Shown here one piece after another: positions 9,084-17,294 of a stretch of 64,000 nt of DNA (within the stretch, counting starts at the first letter, position 1; every line of letters begins with the position of its first letter). The notes under the pieces were generated by a model, which worked only from the letters and a program-made list of their open reading frames with translations, was not told where the DNA came from and made no database searches. Source of the stretch: Sphingomonas albertensis (lineage in GTDB: Bacteria > Pseudomonadota > Alphaproteobacteria > Sphingomonadales > Sphingomonadaceae); the NCBI RefSeq assembly GCF_014358075.1, contig NZ_JACONT010000011.1, forward strand, positions 43,992 to 107,991. Reading direction: 5' to 3'. The position numbers and the translations under genes are program-made.

Positions 9084-12000
9084 ATGACCGTAAGCAAAGT
9101 CTCGCGTTCAAGCATCGTGCGTGATCGTTTCCGTCGGCCATGTCTGCTGGCGACGGTCAGTCTTACTGCGGCCTTGGCCAGTACCGCCCACGCGCAACAG
9201 GCCGCGCCGCCGGTGCCGCCGACGGTCGTCGCACCCCAGACCGACCCCGCAACTCCGCCCCAGCCGACCACGCCTGCGCCCGCCACGACTGCGCCCGCTA
9301 CGACTGCACCCGTCACGACTGCGCCCGCCACGACTGGGCCCGCCTCGACCGCAACTGTGGAATCCGGCCAGACCGCCGGCACCATCCAGCCCGACGGCGC
9401 GCCGCAGGCCGACGGTACCGTCCAGCCGGAAGAAGCCGGGCAGGACATCGTCGTCACCGGCTATCGTCGCTCGATCGAGAAGAGCCTCAACCAGAAGCGC
9501 GAGGCCAACGCGTTCGTCGACGTCATCACCGCCGAGGACGTCGGCAAGTTCCCCGACAAGAACGTCGCCGACGCCTTGCAGCGCGTTCCGGGCGTCGTCA
9601 TCACCCGCGACGGCGGCGAAGGCAGCCGCGTCAGCATCCGCGGCCTCCAGTCGGGCCTGACCCTCACCCTGCTCAACGGCAATTTCCTCGCCGGTGCCGA
9701 CAGTGGCGAGCCGCAGCGGTCGTTCAACTACGTCCTGCTTCCGTCGACCTTCATCGCCTCCACCGAAGTCTATAAATCGCCCGAAGCGCGCCTCGAAGAA
9801 GGCGGCGTCGGCGGCACGATCATCCTCAACACGCGGCGGCCGTTCGACGTGCCCGCCTGGTCGGGGTTCGTCTCCGCCGAAGGCACCTATTCGGACACCA
9901 CCGAGAAATACGAGCCGCAGCTCGGCGGCCAGGTTTCGTGGAAGAACAAGGAGGAGACGTTCGGCCTGCTGGTCGGCGGCGTCTGGCAGAAGCGCACCAA
10001 CCGCGAACTGCGCAGTTCGTCGGAAAGCTGGCTGTGGTGGAGCGACCGCGACGCGCAGGGCAATGTCCTGACACCCGCGACCGACGTCAACGGCAAGGCC
10101 TTCGAGAACAACGACGCGATTTCCTACTGGCCGGGGCAGGGCACGACCGCGCGCGATGGCACGCATTATTCGGGCTATTGGGCGCCGCAGTCGGTCAATG
10201 CCGAAGTCTTCGACCAGGAGCGCGAGCGGTACGGCGTGCAGGCCACCGCGCAGTTCCGCCCGTTCGAAAACGTCACCGTCACGTCCAACTATTTCCGGTT
10301 CGGCTATTCCAGCGACTACACCTCGAACGTGCTGAAGATCCCCGAATGGGGCTATAACGATTTCTTCACCGGCGCGACGCTCGACAAGAGCGGGACGATC
10401 TTCCAGTCGGCGAACTTCGCGGTGCCGGCGCCTGGTACGGGCTGCCTCGCCCGCGCGACCCCGTGCACGATGGAAACGCCGCAGATCGCCGGCACGTACA
10501 GCCGCGAGAAACAGGTTTCGAACACGTTCGAGACCGAAGTCAAATACAGCCAGGATCGTTTCGATGCTGTCCTGAAACTCGGCAAGACCAAGTCGAGCGG
10601 TGGCCCTTCGGTGCGTTTCAGCGCCGCCGCCAAGCCGCGCCTGACCACCCCCGGGCAGGAGCAGAACGGCAATCTGGTCAGCAACTGGGATATCTCAGAC
10701 GGCATCGCCAATTTCGAGTTCTCGCCCGAAATTCAGAATAACATCCGCAACGGCATCGCGCAGATCGACGTCGGCTCGACGAACTCTAGCTTCGTCAACA
10801 GCGACCTCGGCCAGCGTTATGCGCAGCTCGACCTGACGCGGCGCTTCGACGGGTTCCTGAAATCGGTGCAGATCGGCGGCAAATGGCGGGACCTGAAGAT
10901 CGGCCGCGAGACCGGTCGCAACGACTGGTATGCCGATCCGGCAACCTTGCTCCGCTATCAGGATACCGCAGCCGGCGCCGTTGCGCGTCCCGAATTCTTC
11001 TACGCAAACCAGATCGGCAACATCAACGGCGGCTTCAACGCCAATGTCGTGCCGGGCATCAATTTCGACGAATATCTGAACTATCTGAACTCGACCTACG
11101 GCCAGGCCGTGCGCGTGTACGAGCCCGATTTCGTCTATTCGCTGGGGGAGCGGGTCTTCGCCGGTTACGCCCAGCTGAACTTCGGAACGGGCGGTCTTCG
11201 CGGGAACGTGGGTCTTCGCGTGGCCAACACGAAACAGTCGGGCAACACGTCCGATCGCCTGCAATATCTCAACGATTACTGCGTCAACGGACCCGGCGGC
11301 CCGACCGATCCCAACCGTCCGCTTGGTCCCGACGGCAATTGCCAGGTCCTGCCGCTCAGCGTGCGCGAGACGATCGTCAACACGCGCGCCGACCAGTCGA
11401 AGACCTACACGGACTGGCTGCCGAGCTTCAACGTGTCGTACGAGGTCACGCCCGACCTCCTCGTCCGCGGTGCGGTCGCCAAGGTCATCGCCCGGCCGTC
11501 CTTCGCGGATCTCGGCTCACAGCGCTCGCTCACCTTCCGCTCGGATGCCTATGCGTTCGATCGCGGCCAGTTCGGCGAGTTCGCCGGCTGGTCGGGCAGC
11601 GGCGGCAATTCGGACCTGAACCCGTTCTCGGCGTGGCAATACGACCTCGGCATCGAATGGTATTTCCACCGCGGTTCGGTGCTCGGCGCGACCTTCTTCC
11701 GCAAGGACGTTTCCGATTTCGTGGTGCCGCTGGTCCTCAACGTCACGCGCGACGTCAACGGAACGCAGCAACTGATCCAGCCTTACTCGACCGTTGCGAA
11801 CGGTTCGGACGCGCGGTCGCAGGGCGTCGAGCTGTACGCGCAGCACACGCTGCCCTTCGGTCTCGGCGCGCAGGTCAACTTCACCTATAACGACACGTCG
11901 GTGGCGGACGTCACGCTCGACGGCCAGAAGGTCGGCTCGTCCGCGTTGGTCGGCAGCGCCAAGACCCAGGTCAACGCCTCGGTCTTCTACGAACATGGCA

Positions 12001-12266
12001 AGGTGTTGCTGCGTGCATCGTACAACCGGCGCGGCGAAGTCGTCGGCGGGTTGCAGTCGGGCCTGAACGAATACACCGATCCCTATGCGCAGGTCGATCT
12101 CAACGCAGCGTATGCGCTGACCGACCGGCTGAACCTCACCGCTTCGGTGATCAACCTCACCAAGGCCGAGGAAAGCCGCCACCTCGGCAACGACACGAAG
12201 GACCGCTTCACCTACCGGAATTACTTCGGTCGCCGGGCCTATGTGGGCGTCTCGTTCAACTTCTGA
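9084..12266 (+). CDS. TonB-dependent outer-membrane receptor (glycan uptake)
   Basis: A 1060-residue TBDR, long enough for carbohydrate-type receptors. A signal peptide ends near residue 34 (AHAQQ). A Pro/Thr/Ala-rich linker (about residues 40-115) with five-residue PATTA-type repeats follows. The plug starts at about residue 118 with DIVVTGYRRSIEKSLNQK and contains ITAEDVGKFPDKNVADALQ and VSIRGL. The barrel ends in VGVSFNF with the terminal aromatic expected for outer-membrane assembly. It is first in an operon with GH43, GH92, GH125 and GH92 genes, so it probably imports mannan or N-glycan fragments; no SusD partner is present, as usual in sphingomonads. The next gene overlaps it as TGATG, indicating translational coupling. 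Confidence 0.95.
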   Translation: MTVSKVSRSSIVRDRFRRPCLLATVSLTAALASTAHAQQAAPPVPPTVVAPQTDPATPPQPTTPAPATTAPATTAPVTTAPATTGPASTATVESGQTAGTIQPDGAPQADGTVQPEEAGQDIVVTGYRRSIEKSLNQKREANAFVDVITAEDVGKFPDKNVADALQRVPGVVITRDGGEGSRVSIRGLQSGLTLTLLNGNFLAGADSGEPQRSFNYVLLPSTFIASTEVYKSPEARLEEGGVGGTIILNTRRPFDVPAWSGFVSAEGTYSDTTEKYEPQLGGQVSWKNKEETFGLLVGGVWQKRTNRELRSSSESWLWWSDRDAQGNVLTPATDVNGKAFENNDAISYWPGQGTTARDGTHYSGYWAPQSVNAEVFDQERERYGVQATAQFRPFENVTVTSNYFRFGYSSDYTSNVLKIPEWGYNDFFTGATLDKSGTIFQSANFAVPAPGTGCLARATPCTMETPQIAGTYSREKQVSNTFETEVKYSQDRFDAVLKLGKTKSSGGPSVRFSAAAKPRLTTPGQEQNGNLVSNWDISDGIANFEFSPEIQNNIRNGIAQIDVGSTNSSFVNSDLGQRYAQLDLTRRFDGFLKSVQIGGKWRDLKIGRETGRNDWYADPATLLRYQDTAAGAVARPEFFYANQIGNINGGFNANVVPGINFDEYLNYLNSTYGQAVRVYEPDFVYSLGERVFAGYAQLNFGTGGLRGNVGLRVANTKQSGNTSDRLQYLNDYCVNGPGGPTDPNRPLGPDGNCQVLPLSVRETIVNTRADQSKTYTDWLPSFNVSYEVTPDLLVRGAVAKVIARPSFADLGSQRSLTFRSDAYAFDRGQFGEFAGWSGSGGNSDLNPFSAWQYDLGIEWYFHRGSVLGATFFRKDVSDFVVPLVLNVTRDVNGTQQLIQPYSTVANGSDARSQGVELYAQHTLPFGLGAQVNFTYNDTSVADVTLDGQKVGSSALVGSAKTQVNASVFYEHGKVLLRASYNRRGEVVGGLQSGLNEYTDPYAQVDLNAAYALTDRLNLTASVINLTKAEESRHLGNDTKDRFTYRNYFGRRAYVGVSFNF

Positions 12267-13444
12267 TGACTTGGCACGACAGGCTTTTCACTCGGGTGGC
12301 GCCTTCGCGGCGCTACCCTCCCTTTTCTCGCGGCGCCACGTCGAAGGGCGTGGGAGAAACGCGCGGGCGGCGCGGGGTTCGGATCGCGCTGACCGTGTCC
12401 GCGCTGCTGATGTGCGGTCTGGCCAGCGCGTCGAACCCGATCGTTCCCGGCTGGTATGCCGATCCCGAAATCCGCGTGTTCGCCGGGCGCTACTGGATCT
12501 ATCCGACCTATTCGGATCATTACGGCAAGCCCGACGTCACCAGCCGCTTCTCGGCCGCGCAAAAGCTCGCCCGCCAGCGCAAGACCGTGCGCCCGTCCTA
12601 CGGGATGCAGACCTTCTTCAATGCGTTCTCGTCACCCGATCTGGTGCGCTGGACCAAGCACGACCACGTGTTCGACGTGCGGAACGCGGCCTGGGCGGCC
12701 TATGCGATCTGGGCGCCGTCGGTGATCCAGGCGAATGGCCGCTATTACATGTTCTTCAGCGCCAACGACATCCAGAGCGATACGGAGCTTGGCGGGATCG
12801 GCCTCGCGGTCAGCGATCGGCCCGGGGGTCCGTTCAAGGATGCGATCGGCAAGCCGCTGGTCGGCGCCTTCCACAACGGTGCGCAACCGATCGACCCGTT
12901 CGCGTTTCGTGACCGGGACGGCCAGGTCTATCTGTTCTACGGCGGCTGGAAGCATTGCAACGTCGTCCGACTCAGCGCGGACCTGAAACGCATCCTGCCG
13001 TTCGCGGACGGTTCGAAATACAAGGAAGTGACGCCGCCCGGCTATGTCGAGGGCTCGTTCATGATCGAGCGCAAGGGCGTCTATTATCTGATGTGGTCGG
13101 AGGGCGGCTGGACCGGCCCGGACTACAGCGTCGCCTATGCGACCGGGCCGGGACCGACCGGGCCGTTCACGCCGCGCGGCAAGATCCTGTCGCAGGACCT
13201 CCGCATCGCGCGCGGCGCCGGGCATCATTCGGTCGTCAACGTGCCCGGGACCGACGACTGGTACATCGCCTATCACCGCCGCCCGCTCGACACCGATCGC
13301 GGCGAACACAGGCAGATCGCGATCGACAGGATGGTCTTTGCCGCCGATGGTCGGATCGAGCCGGTGGTGATGACCGATGCGGGCGTGAAGCCGCGACCGA
13401 TCGGCGTGCAGAAGCCGACACGAAATTCAGGGAGAGCGATGTGA
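12266..13444 (+). CDS. GH43-family glycosidase
   Basis: A five-bladed beta-propeller glycosidase of family 43, 392 residues. The three acidic positions of the clan are recognisable: catalytic base Asp in PGWYADPE, the pKa-modulating Asp in QPIDPF, and the acid Glu in YVEGSFM. Family 43 acts on arabinofuranosides, xylosides and some galactosides, including galactofuranosides. Beside mannosidases this suggests side-chain removal from a galactomannan or similar heteroglycan, which is inference. The ATG at 12266 overlaps the receptor stop, but gives a 35-residue basic stretch before the hydrophobic signal (IALTVSALLMCGLASA); a GTG at 12350 would give a normal signal peptide and is a good alternative start. 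Confidence 0.87.
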   Translation: MTWHDRLFTRVAPSRRYPPFSRGATSKGVGETRGRRGVRIALTVSALLMCGLASASNPIVPGWYADPEIRVFAGRYWIYPTYSDHYGKPDVTSRFSAAQKLARQRKTVRPSYGMQTFFNAFSSPDLVRWTKHDHVFDVRNAAWAAYAIWAPSVIQANGRYYMFFSANDIQSDTELGGIGLAVSDRPGGPFKDAIGKPLVGAFHNGAQPIDPFAFRDRDGQVYLFYGGWKHCNVVRLSADLKRILPFADGSKYKEVTPPGYVEGSFMIERKGVYYLMWSEGGWTGPDYSVAYATGPGPTGPFTPRGKILSQDLRIARGAGHHSVVNVPGTDDWYIAYHRRPLDTDRGEHRQIAIDRMVFAADGRIEPVVMTDAGVKPRPIGVQKPTRNSGRAM

Positions 13445-15828
13445 GAAACAGGGCGATCGCCAATTTGCGCGGCACGGTAGCGGCGGTTGCGTCGCTCGCT
13501 CTCGTCGCGCCAGCGCCGATAGTGGCCCAGACCAAGGCGACGGCCGCCGCGTCGGCCAACGGCGCGATGCAGCCGCAGGACCAGCCTTCGGTCGATCTGG
13601 TCAACCCGCTGATGGGGACCGATTCCGACTACACCTTGTCCTACGGCAATACCTATCCCGCGGTGGCGGTGCCGTGGGGGATGAACTTCTGGACGCCGGT
13701 CACCGGCAAGACGAACAGCGGCTGGGGCTACACCTACGACGCGAACAAGATCAACGGCATCAAGCAGACGCACCAGCCCAGTCCGTGGATGAACGATTAC
13801 GCCGCGTTCTCGCTGATGGCGACGACCGGCGCGCTGAAGGTGAAGGAGGACGAACGTGCGTCCTGGTACAGCCACAAGGCGGAGGACAGCCGGCCGTACA
13901 GCTACAAGGTCTATCTCGCCGATTACGACGTGACCGCGGAGGTCGCGCCGACCAACCGCGCCGCGCAGTTCCGCTTCACCTTCCCGCAGAGCAACGACGC
14001 GCACATCATCCTCGACGGCTATGCCGGCGGCTCGATGGTCTCGATCGATAAGGCCAGGCGCCGCATCACCGGCTATGTCCGCAACAACCACGGCGGCGTG
14101 CCCGACAATTTCCACAATTACTTCGTCGCCGAATTCGACCACGACTTCACCGTCAGCCAGACCTGGGACGGCAAGGGCCAGGTCAGCGCGACGTCGACGC
14201 GCGAGGGTGACCATGTCGGCGCGGTCGTCAGCTTCAAGACGCGCAAGGGCGAGCAGGTCGGCGTCAAGGTCGCGTCGTCGTTCATCAGTCTCGAACAGGC
14301 CGAGCGAAACCTGCGCGGCGAGATCGGCGGCGACGGGTTCGATCAGACCAAGACGAAGGCGAAGGCGATCTGGCAGCGCGAGTTCGACCGCGTTCAGGTC
14401 ACCGATCCCAACCTCGACAACCGCCGGATCTTCTATTCCGCGCTGTACCGCATGCTGCAGTTCCCGCGGATGTTCCACGAGGTCGATGCCAAGGGCCAGA
14501 CCGTCCACTACAGCCCGTATGACGGCAAGGTGCACCCGGGCTTCCTCTACACCGACAACGGTTTCTGGGACACGTGGCGCGCGGTCTTCCCGTTCTTCGC
14601 GCTGATGTATCCCGAGCGCGACAGCGAGATCATGCAGGGGCTGGTCAACACCTACAAGGAGTCCGGCTGGCTGCCCGAATGGGCCAGCCCCGGCCACCGC
14701 GACGTGATGATCGGATCGAACTCGGCCAACCTGATCGCCGACGCGTATCTGAACGGCGTGCGCGGGTTCGACGTCGAGACGCTGTACCAGGCGATGGTCA
14801 AGAACGCGACGACATCGCAGGGCCGCCCGGTCGACAAGAAGGGCAAGGTCGTCGGCGCGGTCGGGCGCGAGGGCGTCGAATATTATAACCGGCTCGGCTA
14901 TGTGCCCTATGACGTCGGCATCAACGAGAATGCCGCGCGCACGCTCGAATACGCTACCGCGGACTTCTCGATCTCGCGGCTTGCGGCGGCACTCGGCAAG
15001 ACCGAGGATGCGAAGCTCTACGCCACGCGCGCGCAGAATTACCGCAAGCTCTACGATGCGCAGAGCGGCTGGATGCGCGGTCGCAACAAGGACGGGAGCT
15101 GGTCGACGCCGTTCAGCCCGTACAAATGGGGCGATGCCTTCACCGAGGGCAATGCGCTGCATTACAGCTGGTCGGTGATGCAGGACGTGCAGGGTCTCGC
15201 CGACCTGATGGGCGGGCGCGAGGCGTTCGTGAAGCGGCTCGATTCGATCTTCACCACGCCGCCGATCTTCGACGACAGCTATTACGGGCAGACCATCCAC
15301 GAGATCCGCGAGATGCAGATCGTCGACATGGGGCAATATGCGCACGGCAACCAGCCGATCCAGCACATGACCTATCTCTACGATTGGGCCGGCGCACCGT
15401 GGAAGACGCAATATCACGTCCGCGACGTGATGAAGAAGCTCTACTCGCCCGCGCCCGACGGCTATCCGGGCGACGAGGACAACGGCCAGACCTCGGCGTG
15501 GTACGTGTTCTCCGCGCTCGGCTTCTACCCGGTCACGCCTGCGGTCGGGCAATATGCGATCGGCAGCCCGCTGTTCCAGACCGTGAAGCTAACCATGCCG
15601 GGCGGCAAGACGCTGACGATCGAGGCGGCGAACAATGGCCCCGGCAATGTCTACATCCAGTCGGCGAGCTTCAACGGCACCCCGCACGACAAGCCCTGGC
15701 TGACGCGCGCGGCGTTGCAGCAGGGCGGCACGCTACGGTTCGTGATGGGGCCGACGCCGAACACCGCCTGGGGTGCGGCAAAGGCCGATGCGCCGTTCTC
15801 GATGAGCGCACCGGTGGCGGGACGTTGA
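13441..15828 (+). CDS. GH92 enzyme with Gln at the catalytic-acid position
   Basis: A 795-residue GH92 protein with a Sec signal peptide ending near residue 30 (IVAQ). It starts at GTG 13441, preceded by GGGAGAG and overlapping the GH43 stop. The beta domain begins DLVNPLMGTDSDYTLSYG. The catalytic domain has GDEDNGQTSAW with both base-region Asp residues (678 and 680). The acid motif, however, reads HGNQPIQH with Gln638 instead of Glu. In the characterised Cellulosimicrobium GH92 that uncaps mannosyl-phosphate, the acid Glu is likewise replaced by Gln, since a phosphate leaving group needs no protonation. I therefore propose activity on mannose-1-phosphate diesters rather than on ordinary mannosides. 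Family membership is firm, substrate is inferred. Confidence 0.92.
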   Translation: MRNRAIANLRGTVAAVASLALVAPAPIVAQTKATAAASANGAMQPQDQPSVDLVNPLMGTDSDYTLSYGNTYPAVAVPWGMNFWTPVTGKTNSGWGYTYDANKINGIKQTHQPSPWMNDYAAFSLMATTGALKVKEDERASWYSHKAEDSRPYSYKVYLADYDVTAEVAPTNRAAQFRFTFPQSNDAHIILDGYAGGSMVSIDKARRRITGYVRNNHGGVPDNFHNYFVAEFDHDFTVSQTWDGKGQVSATSTREGDHVGAVVSFKTRKGEQVGVKVASSFISLEQAERNLRGEIGGDGFDQTKTKAKAIWQREFDRVQVTDPNLDNRRIFYSALYRMLQFPRMFHEVDAKGQTVHYSPYDGKVHPGFLYTDNGFWDTWRAVFPFFALMYPERDSEIMQGLVNTYKESGWLPEWASPGHRDVMIGSNSANLIADAYLNGVRGFDVETLYQAMVKNATTSQGRPVDKKGKVVGAVGREGVEYYNRLGYVPYDVGINENAARTLEYATADFSISRLAAALGKTEDAKLYATRAQNYRKLYDAQSGWMRGRNKDGSWSTPFSPYKWGDAFTEGNALHYSWSVMQDVQGLADLMGGREAFVKRLDSIFTTPPIFDDSYYGQTIHEIREMQIVDMGQYAHGNQPIQHMTYLYDWAGAPWKTQYHVRDVMKKLYSPAPDGYPGDEDNGQTSAWYVFSALGFYPVTPAVGQYAIGSPLFQTVKLTMPGGKTLTIEAANNGPGNVYIQSASFNGTPHDKPWLTRAALQQGGTLRFVMGPTPNTAWGAAKADAPFSMSAPVAGR

Positions 15829-15842
15829 CCATGGAGACCGGA

Positions 15843-17273
15843 ATGCGCCTTCGTCGACGCGACGTGATGACGGGCGCCGCCGCGCTGGCCGTAACCGCCA
15901 GCCTCCCGCGCGCCGCCGCCGCCGCGCCCCTCGTGAGCAAGCGACCGCCGCGCGCGCAACGTCGCTTCGTCAGCCTCGCGGTCGAGGCCGAGATCGCGCG
16001 CGTGAAGGCGAAGATCGCCGACCCCGAACTCGCCTGGCTGTTCGAGAATTGCTACCCCAACACGCTCGACACCACGGTCAAGGTCGGCACGGTGGACGGC
16101 AAGCCCGATGCGTTCATCATCACCGGCGATATCGAGGCGCTGTGGCTGCGCGACAGTTCGGCGCAGATGCAGACCTATGTGCACCTCGCGCCGAAGGATG
16201 CCGGCCTGCGCCGTGTCTTCACCGGGCTGATCGCACGGCAGGCGCGGTGCATCCTGATCGACCCCTACGCCAACGCGTTCATGGAGGATCCGACCGCCAA
16301 GTCGAACCTCGGCGCGCGGACCGACCAGACCGACATGAAGCCGGGCGTCGCCGAGCGGAAATGGGAGATCGACTCGCTATGCTACCCGATGCGGCTCGCG
16401 CACGGCTATTGGACCGCGACGCGCGACAAGACGCCGTTCGACGATCTGTGGGCGAAGGCGATGCGCCGTGCGGTCGCGACCTTCCGCGAACAGCAGCGCA
16501 AGGACGGCAAGGGCCCGTATCATTTCCAGCGCCTGAACGTCTCGCCGACCGAGACGCTGATGTTCGAGGGTTACGGCGCCCCGACGCGGAAGGTCGGCCT
16601 GATCCATTCGATGTTCCGCCCGTCGGACGATGCGTGCCTCTATCCGTTCCTGATCCCGTCGAACCTGTTCGCGGTGTCGGCGTTGCGTATGCTGGCGACC
16701 GTCCAGCGCGAGGCGCGCGGCGATACGGCGGGCGCGACCGACAGCGAAGCGCTGGCGACCGAGGTCGAGGCGGCGTTGCGCGCGCACGGCCGGATGCCGG
16801 ACGGGCAGGGCGGCGAGGTCTGGGCGTATGAGGTCGACGGCTTCGGCAACGCGATCTTCATGGACGACGCCAACGTGCCGAGCCTGTCGGGCCTGCCGCT
16901 GCTCGGCGCGGCGGATCGCACCGACCCGCTGTTCCGCCGCACCGCCGCGCTCGCCTGGACCGACCGCAACCCGTATTTCTTCACCGGCACCGCCGCGCGC
17001 GGGATCGGCGGGCCGCATATCGGGCTCGACATGATCTGGCCGATGTCGATCGTCACGCACGCGATGAACAGCGACGACGAGGCCGTGATCCGCCAGTGCC
17101 TGACGTGGCTCAAGACCACGCACGGCGGCACCGGCTTCATGCACGAATCCTTCAACAAGGACGATCCGGCCAAGTTCACGCGCAGCTGGTTCGCCTGGGC
17201 CAATGGCCTTTTCGGCGAGCTGATCCTCGACCTCGAGCGCCGCAAGCCTGCCTTGCTGGCCGCCCGCTACTGA
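15843..17273 (+). CDS. GH125 exo-alpha-1,6-mannosidase
   Basis: A 476-residue protein of family 125 (formerly DUF1237), whose characterised members hydrolyse terminal alpha-1,6-linked mannose with inversion. The N-terminus has a Tat-type signal (RRRDVMTGAAALAVTASL). The substrate-binding region shows TGDIEALWLRDSSAQ (Asp104 near the -1 site), later FRPSDDA, and GGTGFMHESFNKDDP toward the C-terminus. Start ATG 15843 is preferred over ATG 15831 because GGAG lies 6 nt before it. It is the third enzyme of the operon. Together with GH92 enzymes it would strip branched alpha-mannan: GH92 on side chains, GH125 on the 1,6-linked backbone or core. Confidence 0.93.
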   Translation: MRLRRRDVMTGAAALAVTASLPRAAAAAPLVSKRPPRAQRRFVSLAVEAEIARVKAKIADPELAWLFENCYPNTLDTTVKVGTVDGKPDAFIITGDIEALWLRDSSAQMQTYVHLAPKDAGLRRVFTGLIARQARCILIDPYANAFMEDPTAKSNLGARTDQTDMKPGVAERKWEIDSLCYPMRLAHGYWTATRDKTPFDDLWAKAMRRAVATFREQQRKDGKGPYHFQRLNVSPTETLMFEGYGAPTRKVGLIHSMFRPSDDACLYPFLIPSNLFAVSALRMLATVQREARGDTAGATDSEALATEVEAALRAHGRMPDGQGGEVWAYEVDGFGNAIFMDDANVPSLSGLPLLGAADRTDPLFRRTAALAWTDRNPYFFTGTAARGIGGPHIGLDMIWPMSIVTHAMNSDDEAVIRQCLTWLKTTHGGTGFMHESFNKDDPAKFTRSWFAWANGLFGELILDLERRKPALLAARY

Positions 17274-17294
17274 TATGAATTCCGGGAGATACGC

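Noticed and set aside
8839..9084. Short frame in the receptor promoter region
   Set aside because: It runs through the AT-rich promoter and palindrome and has no coding look.
9283..9345. Repeat array considered as CRISPR or other non-coding tandem repeat
   Set aside because: The units are 15 nt, lie in frame within the receptor gene, and vary only in a way that keeps Pro/Thr/Ala codons.
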